Virus record (IMG/VR): IMGVR_UViG_3300027862_000004
Coordinates: 1 to 58,430 of that record
Strand: one strand, 5' to 3'
Length of the DNA: 58,430 nt
Source: a virus
This document shows, piece after piece, positions 21,978-29,006 of the stretch; the first letter of the stretch is position 1, and every line of letters begins with the position of its first letter. The notes beneath the pieces were generated by a model. That model worked only from the letters and a program-made list of their open reading frames with translations. It ran no database searches and was not told the origin of the DNA. The translations under genes and the position numbers were made by a program.

Positions 21978-22291
21978 GACTGATCTGTGCGATGGCCTTC
22001 AGCCTTAGCGATAGCAGCTTCGAGAGCGTGCTTCATGCATGTGCAGTCCTCTTCGCACTGGCCGAGGATGTCGTGTAGATAGTCGAGCGCATTCGTGAGA
22101 GCGATATACAAATCAGGAGCTGCCGCGATCAGTGCGGCATTCGCATCGAGTTCAGCAGGTAGATTCATTCTCGCGTCTCCGTGAGCCGTGGCGATAAGAG
22201 ACTGCTGCTGTCCTGCGAAAACCCCTCGACTGTACTTCGTCGCTGTTTCAACCGTCCACGGTCCAATGGTGAACAGCACGGTCCTAATCAT
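21974..22291 (-). CDS. Small hypothetical phage protein
   Basis: A 105-aa protein overlapping the helicase start by 4 bases. The middle shows the common phage pattern ELDANAALIAAAPDLYIALTNAL, followed by an acidic, cysteine-bearing helix (CEEDCTCMKHALEAA). These proteins are common near replication genes; their role is unknown. Confidence 0.75.
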   Translation of the reverse strand: MIRTVLFTIGPWTVETATKYSRGVFAGQQQSLIATAHGDARMNLPAELDANAALIAAAPDLYIALTNALDYLHDILGQCEEDCTCMKHALEAAIAKAEGHRTDQS

Positions 22292-22844
22292 ATAATTTCC
22301 GAAATTCTGCTAAAAAGATCTCTTCTGCTTCTTGCCACGACCACCACGTTTTCGGACCAATTCGCTTTCGTTCTCGTGCAGAGAGTTCATGATAGTAGTG
22401 CGAAGGCAGTGACAGCAGCCAGTTCTCCCACGCGAACCGACCAAATCCTTGCTCACCTTCGAAGTACACCATCAACCGATCAGCGTGCTTGACTGAAGCA
22501 TGGAGTGTCAGTGGGCAATGGAAGTGATGAAAAATCGTGCGCTGAATGTTACATTCAATCGTCCGATAAGCCTTCAACTCTGGGAGGGCTTTCAGCCATT
22601 TCAGCAGATCGCCGAGATACGTTTCGCTGGCATCGTGCAGAAGTCCCTGTAGAGCAAATTTCTTCTGGCATAACCGCGACACATAGACGGAGTGCTGCGC
22701 CACACTCATCGGCCGATGACACTGACCGGCGAATCGATTACAACAGGCGAGGGCGTGCGCAATATCTTGAATGTCGATATCCTCTGCGCAAAAGTGCAGG
22801 AGATCGATATGTCGTCCAGTGCGCGTGAGGATCAGTGGTTTCAT
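22284..22844 (-). CDS. HD-domain phosphohydrolase (YfbR-like nucleotidase)
   Basis: A 186-aa protein of the HD superfamily. The metal-binding pattern is visible: RFAGQCHRPMSVAQHSVYVS (His at residue 51), LLHDASETYLGD (His70-Asp71), and a later Asp in SVKHADRLMVYFE. Family members such as YfbR dephosphorylate deoxynucleotide monophosphates, so this may tune nucleotide pools. Its first 30 codons are duplicated at 23266-23361. Confidence 0.85.
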   Translation of the reverse strand: MKPLILTRTGRHIDLLHFCAEDIDIQDIAHALACCNRFAGQCHRPMSVAQHSVYVSRLCQKKFALQGLLHDASETYLGDLLKWLKALPELKAYRTIECNIQRTIFHHFHCPLTLHASVKHADRLMVYFEGEQGFGRFAWENWLLSLPSHYYHELSARERKRIGPKTWWSWQEAEEIFLAEFRKLYD

Positions 22845-23185
22845 GTCCCTATCACTATACCAGCCGTTTCCAACTGGGTCTTGCTCAATAGTGTGCTGCG
22901 CGGGAGCCGTGCGATAGCTGCCACCTGATCGGCTGGACCCATTGTCGGATCGAATCCGAATCCACGTATTTCGCCAGACGGACTCGGAACATCAAGGTGT
23001 TTTAAGTGCAACCGTGCGCCGACGAGGCCGCGACACTGATCCACGACAATAACGCCGATAAACTGTTCACCCTTGGGCCGTGTCGTATCCGCGAAGGAAA
23101 GCCACCACGTCTGTAGAGGCTGTTCTGATTCCTTCTTCAAAACTTCAACGAGCCGCGCGTCAAAGAGATCTTGCGTCAATCTCAT
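22841..23185 (-). CDS. Hypothetical protein of replication operon
   Basis: A 114-aa alpha/beta protein overlapping the HD gene by 4 bases. It contains TWWLSFADTTRPKGEQFIGV, then VVDQCRGLVGARLHLKHL and DPTMGPADQVAAIARLP. This is a recurrent phage protein type with no known function that I recognise. Confidence 0.68.
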   Translation of the reverse strand: MRLTQDLFDARLVEVLKKESEQPLQTWWLSFADTTRPKGEQFIGVIVVDQCRGLVGARLHLKHLDVPSPSGEIRGFGFDPTMGPADQVAAIARLPRSTLLSKTQLETAGIVIGT

Positions 23186-23218
23186 TCCCGCTCCACATCT
23201 ACAAAAAGATCAGTCATA

Positions 23219-23361
23219 TTGTCACATTCCGCCGTGTGAGTTCAGCAATGATGGCCGCCGAAATAGAGGGCGTGGGCGATATCTTGAATGTCGAGATCCT
23301 CCGCGCGAAAATGCAGGAGATCGATGTGTCGTCCGGTGCGCGTGAGGATCAGCGGTTTCAT
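23219..23361 (-). pseudogene. Chimeric duplication: HD gene 5' end joined to regulator 3' end
   Basis: Bases 23266-23361 repeat the first 96 bases of the HD gene (22749-22844) with few changes and encode MKPLILTRTGRHIDLLHF and onward. Bases 23219-23265 repeat the 3' end of the HTH/RHH gene (23567-23612). The junction creates a 39-codon ORF (23242-23361) ending GGHHC. It is a recombination scar between two genes. The ATG follows the upstream stop by one base, so it may still be translated. Confidence 0.8.
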
Positions 23362-23362
23362 A

Positions 23363-23557
23363 TCAGTCTTCATCTTCGGCGCCAGTGTATGTCATCTCGG
23401 TCGATACAGGAGTACGATCGCAGCCGTACAAGAACATTTCCACCGCGCGATTGATCAATTCAGTACGTGTTATACCTAGATCAACAGCTCGATGCGAGGC
23501 GGCTTTCAGTAACTTCGGATCAAGCTGAACGCTGATGTGAACTCTCTGCGGTTTCAT
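23363..23557 (-). CDS. Ribbon-helix-helix DNA-binding protein
   Basis: A 64-aa CopG/Arc-type protein. The beta strand RVHISVQLDPKLLKAA is followed by helix AVDLGITRTELINRAVEMFLYG, the standard RHH pattern. The rest is an acidic tail ending TGAEDED. It overlaps the next upstream gene by 4 bases. It probably regulates transcription in this operon. Confidence 0.78.
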   Translation of the reverse strand: MKPQRVHISVQLDPKLLKAASHRAVDLGITRTELINRAVEMFLYGCDRTPVSTEMTYTGAEDED

Positions 23558-23874
23558 ATCGTCACATTCCGTCGCGTCAATTCCGCAATAATGGCCGCCG
23601 AAATAAACGCCGACATCGAAATCGCTTCCCGCTTCGCTTCATGCCTGAGCGCACGTTTCACCGACTGCGCAAGGTGCACCCCAGTAAACACCGTTCGCTG
23701 CGATGGCGCTGTGAGCCGATCGGTTTTCTTAATCCCGAGCTGTGCCAAGATCTGCCCAATGCTGGCTTTGGTCAGCTTGAATTGCTGGGCGAGCACGTCT
23801 TGTGTCACGCCTTCCGTGTAGAGTTTCCCGATGGTCAAATTACGCTCGATACGCGCTCTGCGAGTGGCTTTCAT
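23554..23874 (-). CDS. HTH plus RHH-like DNA-binding regulator
   Basis: A 106-aa protein. Residues 14-47 form a helix-turn-helix (IGKLYTEGVTQDVLAQQFKL, then TKASIGQILAQLGIKK). The C-terminus (VHLAQSVKRALRHEAKREAI, then SMSAFISAAIIAELTRR) resembles an RHH unit. A protein with both would contact two DNA sites. Part of its 3' end is copied at 23219-23265. It overlaps the nuclease gene upstream by 35 bases. Confidence 0.75.
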   Translation of the reverse strand: MKATRRARIERNLTIGKLYTEGVTQDVLAQQFKLTKASIGQILAQLGIKKTDRLTAPSQRTVFTGVHLAQSVKRALRHEAKREAISMSAFISAAIIAELTRRNVTI

Positions 23875-24250
23875 GGGAGTGCACCGTCTTGATAAAGTCT
23901 GTCACTAACTGATGATCGAATCCTGTACACGCGGTATCTGGCTGTAACTCGGTGAGATGCCGCGGGTGGACAATAAGTGTGCGTTTGTTCCCTTTCAGTT
24001 CGTAATAGAGGATGTAATACGCGATTCCTGCGGCGGCTAATCGTTGCATCGTGAGATGTTGGATGCCGGTACTGCTAAATTTTGGCGTCGCGTGTTTCAC
24101 TTCCCACCACGAAGTCTTTCCATAGCCGGTACAACTGAGATCGGGAATCCCATTCGTCCGCACATCTTCATGCCTGAACACCACAAAGTTGTGGAGTTCT
24201 CGCTTGATGGTCGCCATGAGCGCAGATTTGAGGGACGATTCCTGTTTCAT
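23840..24250 (-). CDS. VRR-NUC domain nuclease
   Basis: A 136-aa stand-alone VRR-NUC (PD-(D/E)XK) protein. The pattern FVVFRHEDVRTNGIPDLSCT is followed by WWEVKHA (Asp at about residue 38, then E-V-K), and then LTMQRLAAAGIAYYILYYEL. Such proteins cut branched or damaged DNA in replication and recombination. It sits directly downstream of the polymerase gene (4-base overlap), typical of phage replication modules. Confidence 0.85.
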   Translation of the reverse strand: MKQESSLKSALMATIKRELHNFVVFRHEDVRTNGIPDLSCTGYGKTSWWEVKHATPKFSSTGIQHLTMQRLAAAGIAYYILYYELKGNKRTLIVHPRHLTELQPDTACTGFDHQLVTDFIKTVHSHESHSQSAYRA

Positions 24251-26196
24251 GTGGTATCAGCCCAGTTCGGTCCAATCGTCGTGGTCCATGTGAGCGGCAC
24301 GCGCAACGGGACACTCTGCCGATTCAATAGTTCATGCACCAGATTTGCGTGTTCTCGATCGGGAATATCACCAACCACCTCGTCATGGTTCGTAATGCGC
24401 AGCACCAATCCCGTTTGATGTCTCGCTTCATGCAATTCAACCAACTTTTGTTTCATCACATCAGCTTCGGTACCTTGGTCAATACTATTGAAGGCTTTGT
24501 GAAGGCGCTCGCCAGTCGGAAAGCGCATCCGGCGACCAAGCAGGGTGCGGACATATCCTTTATGTTCAAAGGTACGATGAAGCAGATCACCATGGTGACA
24601 CCGGTCGTCACAGGTTGGTTTCGCGAGATGGGCCGCACGTGCCAGCAAAAGCGGCACTTCTGGGATCTCCCGATCATAGATGCGCTTCACTTCACGTGTT
24701 TGGGCGAGTTTCGGATGATTGTAGTAATTCTTCGTCTGGCGAATCTGTTGAAACTCAGCCGCCGTAATATGGCCGAGCATAAGAGCCATTTTCGCGAGTC
24801 CTGCACCGAATAGGATCGCGAAGTTCAGATTTTTCTGCGCGCCATACGTTAACGTCACATGCGGTTTCAAGCGGTCCTGCATGAACGTATGAAAACTTAA
24901 TGAAGGATCGTGTTGATAGGCCTCAACCACCTGTGGATTATTCACATAATGCGCAAAGATCCGATATTGCGCCTGATCCATATCACTTGTGAATAGGAAT
25001 CCACTCTTCGGAATATGGAGTGTGCGCACAAGAAAGATCTCGTCGTCGTGAGATGCGTCGTATTCATCGTACCCAAACGACGCCCGTTGTTTCGTCGCTT
25101 TCATCCGTTGCTGAATATTGCATCCCACACCTAGCACGATCGCCGTCGAAGAGAACCTGCCTGTCACCGTCCCAGCTTCGCCCATATCGTCTCTGGTCGC
25201 GCGTAATTGATGCAGAGCATAGCGGAGCATACTGTCTGATCCCATCGCGTCGCGTGTAGCGATCAAGAATTTACTGCGGAGACTCGCCAGTTTTCCTGCA
25301 CGTCGCATGAGCTGAATCGTGGGATGATCGATATGCTGCAGCACGGTATCGGTAAAACTCGCACGGCCTGTCGAGGTTTGTTCAAGAGGGATATTTAATT
25401 GGCGGAAGACGCGCTCCTGATCAATGGGTGAATCGGGATTGACAGAGAATCCTACTTCGTGAGCAATCTGTAAGAGATATGTTTCAAGTTGCTTTTGTGA
25501 CTCCTGAATCATTCTCTCAAGCAGTTCCACGTCAATGGGTGATCCATTTTTCTCCATCTCGCACACAACATAAATGACTTTGTCTTCGAGAGTTCTCACT
25601 CGTTGAAGATCTTGGGCATCCAAAAGCGGCCACATCACACGCTTGAGGCAGTTCACGGCCGTGACGTTGTATTGAGCACGTGGCGCCGCCTCGCTTGCAT
25701 GGTAATCTGCCATGCGCGATTCATCGAGTCGCGGAATGGGCGTTTCGTGAAAATAGTCTTCGATGAGTGCATCAAGACTGAGATGTTGACGGTGATCGTC
25801 GAGAAGTGCCGCGTAATGACTCACATCGGACACCTCGTTGCCTTGCGCTTCGAGATCGATACCCCAGACGCGCAGCATATGGACATCAAAGCGGGTGTTG
25901 ATATTGGTAATCAACTTCCCGCGGAGCTCTCGCTGCGCCCAACGCTTCACCGTCTCTTCACTGAGATTGCCACCTCCACGATGCCCCCACGGCAAATAGA
26001 AGCTTCGGCCACCAAGCAATCCCAGCGAGAGCGCAATTGGCCGATCATGATCAAACCAGCGCAACCCTGTCGTTTCACAGTTCAGGGTGATCTCGTGAAT
26101 GCCATCGAGCGACGGCGGAATATCAGGTTCCCACGTTGAACGTGGAGTTGGCGCGATGTGCTGGAGCGTATCGTAAAGCGAGGGCTGTAAGTCCAT
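24247..26196 (-). CDS. Family A DNA polymerase with altered proofreading site
   Basis: A 649-aa T7/PolI-like polymerase that replicates the phage genome. The exonuclease domain (about 35-185) has ExoI as LNCETTGL (Asn39 for the usual Asp, Glu41 kept), ExoII as NINTRFD (Asp104), and ExoIII as YNVTA (Ala180 where YNVQD is expected). Two of four metal ligands are lost, so proofreading may be dead. Palm/fingers: TGRFSS (345-350), motif A SDMDQAQYR (Asp405, with Gln410 for the usual Glu), motif B KNLNFAILFG (Lys455, Phe459, Phe463), motif C NHDE (Asp605). Both catalytic palm aspartates are present. Confidence 0.95.
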   Translation of the reverse strand: MDLQPSLYDTLQHIAPTPRSTWEPDIPPSLDGIHEITLNCETTGLRWFDHDRPIALSLGLLGGRSFYLPWGHRGGGNLSEETVKRWAQRELRGKLITNINTRFDVHMLRVWGIDLEAQGNEVSDVSHYAALLDDHRQHLSLDALIEDYFHETPIPRLDESRMADYHASEAAPRAQYNVTAVNCLKRVMWPLLDAQDLQRVRTLEDKVIYVVCEMEKNGSPIDVELLERMIQESQKQLETYLLQIAHEVGFSVNPDSPIDQERVFRQLNIPLEQTSTGRASFTDTVLQHIDHPTIQLMRRAGKLASLRSKFLIATRDAMGSDSMLRYALHQLRATRDDMGEAGTVTGRFSSTAIVLGVGCNIQQRMKATKQRASFGYDEYDASHDDEIFLVRTLHIPKSGFLFTSDMDQAQYRIFAHYVNNPQVVEAYQHDPSLSFHTFMQDRLKPHVTLTYGAQKNLNFAILFGAGLAKMALMLGHITAAEFQQIRQTKNYYNHPKLAQTREVKRIYDREIPEVPLLLARAAHLAKPTCDDRCHHGDLLHRTFEHKGYVRTLLGRRMRFPTGERLHKAFNSIDQGTEADVMKQKLVELHEARHQTGLVLRITNHDEVVGDIPDREHANLVHELLNRQSVPLRVPLTWTTTIGPNWADTT

Positions 26197-26260
26197 TGAG
26201 ACAACTCAGACACACCGAGAGCAAGCGCAAGTCCAGCTTCACGATAACTCAGAGATAAAG

Positions 26261-26287
26261 AAAAGTAAAGTTTCCTTTTAAAGAGAC
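26261..26287 (-). promoter_or_regulatory. Shared upstream motif, copy 2 (polymerase gene)
   Basis: On the minus strand: TACAGTCTC-TTTAAAA-GGAA-ACTTTACTTTT, about 70 bases before the polymerase start. It matches copy 1 at 18732 over the whole motif including the TTTAAAA block. It is likely a promoter or regulator site. Confidence 0.55.
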
Positions 26288-26319
26288 TGTACGGAGGGGA
26301 AAAGACAGTGAAAGAGGGG

Positions 26320-26455
26320 AGTTCCGCCACGCGAGGCGGACATGCACGCACTTCGCTCAAGATGCCATTCTCGGCATCGCTCGTGTGTCTGGCGCCTCAC
26401 TAGCAAGACGAACGAGCGCGGGGAGAGGTACAAGGCGGGAGCGACGATCGTCGTT
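26320..26455. other. Hairpin-rich noncoding stretch
   Basis: Three perfect inverted repeats lie close together: 26323-26328 with 26335-26340 (TCCGCC/GGCGGA), 26361-26366 with 26373-26378 (GATGCC/GGCATC) and a 12-base palindrome at 26442-26453. No convincing gene fills 26197-26537. It could hold a terminator, origin elements or a structured leader; none is followed by a clear T-run. Confidence 0.45.
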
Positions 26456-26537
26456 CCTGGAGCCGTTCTGCGTGTTGGACACACGACGGCCGGAAGTCTG
26501 CAGCCCCTCCGGCCCCCGTGCGGCACACGACGACTGT

Positions 26538-26855
26538 CTAGACGGTCGCCGTTTCTGTGGATGTCGTTGCAGCCGCTTCCGCAGCCAATTGCGCAAACCG
26601 TCGAGCCCGTGCCATGGCTCGATCAGCCTGCTGCTGCGCCTTTGCCGCCCTCTCTGCCGGCGTCAATGTCGACAGTGCGGCACGTGCCCCCTTCGCGTGG
26701 TGCGTCGCGAATCCCTCCCCTTCGAGGGTTAAGGTGTCTGGCACTGTGTCGAACGCGGATGGCGGAAACCGGATGTTGCCCCTGATGGTCGGTGTGGTGA
26801 AGATGATGGCCTTGGACTTCCTAGTGCGCGTGGAACGAGAGAGCGTGAGTGGCAT
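26538..26855 (-). CDS. Basic, alanine-rich hypothetical protein
   Basis: A 105-aa protein from the ATG at 26855, which has a strong site (GAAAGGAG) 5 bases upstream. An in-frame ATG at 27041 would add 62 residues but has a poor ribosome site. The N-terminus is beta-rich and basic (RSTRTRKSKAIIFTTPT); the C-terminus is a long alanine-rich helix (ERAAKAQQQADRAMARARRF). It may be a nucleic-acid-binding protein. It follows the glycosyltransferase gene; 26856-27052 holds nothing else convincing. Confidence 0.6.
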   Translation of the reverse strand: MPLTLSRSTRTRKSKAIIFTTPTIRGNIRFPPSAFDTVPDTLTLEGEGFATHHAKGARAALSTLTPAERAAKAQQQADRAMARARRFAQLAAEAAATTSTETATV

Positions 26856-27052
26856 AGAGACTCCTTTCGACAGGGGAGGGGTATGAGGAGACGACGCCAC
26901 GATGTTGGCGTGTCGGCGGTGCCTGATACTGCTGGCTCGCAGGGATTGGATCGCGGTGGCTTTTCGACGCAGCGGTGTGCCAAGAGGGATTGCGTGACCT
27001 GCCGGCATGATCGGTCCGACGCCAATCGCTTTGTACGCCATGCCCGAGCACT

Positions 27053-28312
27053 CTACTTCAATTTCGCCTTCCAAGTAAATCGCTCCGCTGGCAGAAGGGT
27101 CATTGAGGGAATGGAAACGATCGCTGTTGTCATGCGGACGAAGAGCCATCCAAGCAACAGCACTGAAATCTGGACTCGAATCAACAGGGCCGTTGGCACG
27201 AGCAGCGCGACAAACAGCCAATACACAGCAGGCCAGAAGATTCGCGCGAGGTCCTCCTGCCGTTCCTGCATAATCCACCCACCAAGCCAGACGATCGGCA
27301 ATGCCAGAATGGTGGCATCGTACACGGTGAGGTGTGGACTGACGAGGACAGTTGCAATCACGACAATGCCTATACGCACCGCAACAGGCACCGCTGATCG
27401 CCAGACACGAATCGTTTGCCAAAGGACGAACGCACTCGCAATGAGCCAGATCCCAGTCGAGAACGGTGTTGGCAGCACATTCGCCACAGCACGCAGAGAG
27501 TGAAGTTGATACGGCTTCGGTTCAAGCAGGTGTGAGAGATCAGGTAGTCGCATCAGAGTCTCAATGTATGCTGGCCAGACAGATGATCCTAGAACAATGG
27601 TGGCAGCAATACTCTGCACAGCAACCGACGTGAGCGCACCTATCAAGATGGGCCATTCACTGCATGCGAGGATCACAACAGCAATCGCTAACGTCAAAGG
27701 TGGTTTGATCGCCAATAACCCTAGCGCAAGTCCGGCGACAAACGGACGACTACGCTCCAAGGCCATCCAACCGAGCCAGAATGCCGCGAGTGGCCACACA
27801 GTCGTCTGACCGTGCAGGATAAGATTCCAGAAGGGTGGAAACCCAGCGGCTGCTGCAATGACGAAGATACGATCAGGAATCGCGTCGGCAACTGATAGCC
27901 AAGCAGTCCAGATTACGAGCACGTAGACGACTGTCGAAACAAGCGCCCATACCAGCGCTGCTGTGCAATAGGGCAATCGCGCAAATGGCGCGAAGAGTAG
28001 CGCCGTTTGGGGGGGATACACCGGAATGAAGCCAACAAACGCCGAGTCTGGTACCAACTCGACTTGTCGATTATGCAATGCCTGCGTGTCGTAGAGTAGT
28101 GCAGTGTCATGCGATAATCCGACATGCCCGAGGGTGTAAAAGTGGACGAAATCTGCGCCCTTTAAATGACCCAGCATGTCGCGGTCACCGGATCGCCAGA
28201 GGACAAGCACGACGGCTGCGATCCATAAGATGCTAGCGAGCATGATCGCATGACCACGACCCTCGCGATAGTGCATCACCAGCATCGTGGCATGCCGTTC
28301 GAGATATGTCAT
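27053..28312 (-). CDS. GT87-type integral membrane glycosyltransferase
   Basis: A 419-aa protein with about nine to ten hydrophobic segments (for example residues 24-40, 118-140, 175-190, 205-225). It fits the polyprenol-phosphate-sugar transferase family GT87 (DUF2029): an early loop with GADFVHFYTLGHVGLS, IPVYPPQTALLFAPF, ILHGQTTVWPLAAFWLGW, GLALGLLAIKPPLTLAI and SPHLTVYDATILALPIV. The acidic residue in the first loop is the expected catalytic site. Such enzymes are rare in phages and may alter host surface sugars. It is coupled (ATGA) to a tiny membrane ORF upstream. Confidence 0.85.
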   Translation of the reverse strand: MTYLERHATMLVMHYREGRGHAIMLASILWIAAVVLVLWRSGDRDMLGHLKGADFVHFYTLGHVGLSHDTALLYDTQALHNRQVELVPDSAFVGFIPVYPPQTALLFAPFARLPYCTAALVWALVSTVVYVLVIWTAWLSVADAIPDRIFVIAAAAGFPPFWNLILHGQTTVWPLAAFWLGWMALERSRPFVAGLALGLLAIKPPLTLAIAVVILACSEWPILIGALTSVAVQSIAATIVLGSSVWPAYIETLMRLPDLSHLLEPKPYQLHSLRAVANVLPTPFSTGIWLIASAFVLWQTIRVWRSAVPVAVRIGIVVIATVLVSPHLTVYDATILALPIVWLGGWIMQERQEDLARIFWPAVYWLFVALLVPTALLIRVQISVLLLGWLFVRMTTAIVSIPSMTLLPAERFTWKAKLK

Positions 28313-28449
28313 AGTGTTAACGGCACTGTGAGCATAAAGTGTGTCACAGCGCGATGTGCGACGAATGCAAGTGTGAGCACGATACTCAGCACCAGCACAA
28401 CTTGCAGATGCACGAGTTTCACGTATGTCACTGCGTCGGACCGATCCAT
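28309..28449 (-). CDS. Tiny membrane protein coupled to the glycosyltransferase
   Basis: A 46-aa ORF whose stop overlaps the glycosyltransferase ATG and whose start overlaps the upstream gene by 22 bases. Residues 14-30 (HLQVVLVLSIVLTLAFV) form one membrane helix, followed by a basic HRAV loop. It may be a partner or leader of the glycosyltransferase; this is inferred from coupling only. Confidence 0.5.
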   Translation of the reverse strand: MDRSDAVTYVKLVHLQVVLVLSIVLTLAFVAHRAVTHFMLTVPLTL

Positions 28450-28694
28450 GTCAACAGGTCCGATTTTCGTGAAACATAGCGAGTGTGCACTAGTACAGCA
28501 ATTGCCGCATCGAATTCGGCAAGCGAGATGCCAGCTGGCATCGCAGACATTGCATAGAGATGTCCAGCAGGAACACCGCCGAGCGAATTGGTTTTTGAGA
28601 TGGTAGCAATCGCTTCAGCAAAGAGCATCGCAAGCGTGAGCGTACGGCGTGGAGAGGGATCGTCGCTGTTCCGGATGACGTTGTTGAGTGCCAT
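28428..28694 (-). CDS. Small hypothetical protein
   Basis: An 88-aa protein. It has a helical first half (RRTLTLAMLFAEAIATISKT), a GGVPAGHLYAMSAMPAGISL loop and a C-terminal helix (EFDAAIAVLVHTRYVSRKSD). The GVPAGHLYA pattern occurs in many short phage proteins. It is the first gene after the divergent intergenic region and precedes the glycosyltransferase pair. Confidence 0.65.
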   Translation of the reverse strand: MALNNVIRNSDDPSPRRTLTLAMLFAEAIATISKTNSLGGVPAGHLYAMSAMPAGISLAEFDAAIAVLVHTRYVSRKSDLLTWIGPTQ

Positions 28695-28719
28695 GCTGAG
28701 AGCGTACCATCGCTTAAAA

Positions 28720-28732
28720 CAAAAGTAAAGCG
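28720..28732 (-). promoter_or_regulatory. Shared upstream motif, copy 3
   Basis: The minus strand reads CGCTTTACTTTTG, 26 bases upstream of the 28694 start. It is a shorter match to the other copies and lacks the TTTAAAA block. It is a likely promoter or operator element. Confidence 0.45.
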
Positions 28733-28794
28733 TTATTTTCTGGCATCTGCAAAATATCCGCTAAGTTCTCTTAAATCAACAACTTAGCCGACTC

Positions 28795-28823
28795 TTGCCT
28801 TTCTCGCGCCGGTTCCCTATACT
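28795..28823 (+). promoter_or_regulatory. Sigma70-like promoter for the primase operon
   Basis: TTGCCT at 28795-28800 and TATACT at 28818-28823 are separated by 17 bases, close to consensus. The divergent minus-strand gene starts about 100 bases to the left. The predicted transcript would start near 28830 and give a long leader of about 175 bases before the primase ATG at 29007. Confidence 0.6.
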
Positions 28824-29006
28824 CCCTGCCGGCGGGGGCGCCACCGGTCCTGGCCTACTGTCTTCCGTTTGCTTATCCCAGACGTAAGAGCTCCCGCCGT
28901 TTCGTCGCCGCACGGAAGGATAAGCGACCCGTGCCCCAATCGATCCACTCTCGTTCCCGCCTGTTGCTCGCCTTTTCACTACTTCCGACATCATCGAGGC
29001 TCGTCT

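Noticed and set aside
26342-26886. Plus-strand coding frames in the region before the polymerase
   Set aside because: Sequences are low-complexity and Arg/Cys/Ser-rich, typical of shadow frames; the minus-strand gene with a good ribosome site explains 26538-26855.
26538-27422. A 294-codon minus-strand protein
   Set aside because: Its upstream part is an out-of-frame reading of the glycosyltransferase; only the last 105 codons have a ribosome site and protein-like composition.
28869-29006. N-terminal extension of the primase
   Set aside because: Composition is not protein-like, it lies downstream of a promoter as a leader, and ATG 29007 has a ribosome site and a typical start sequence.
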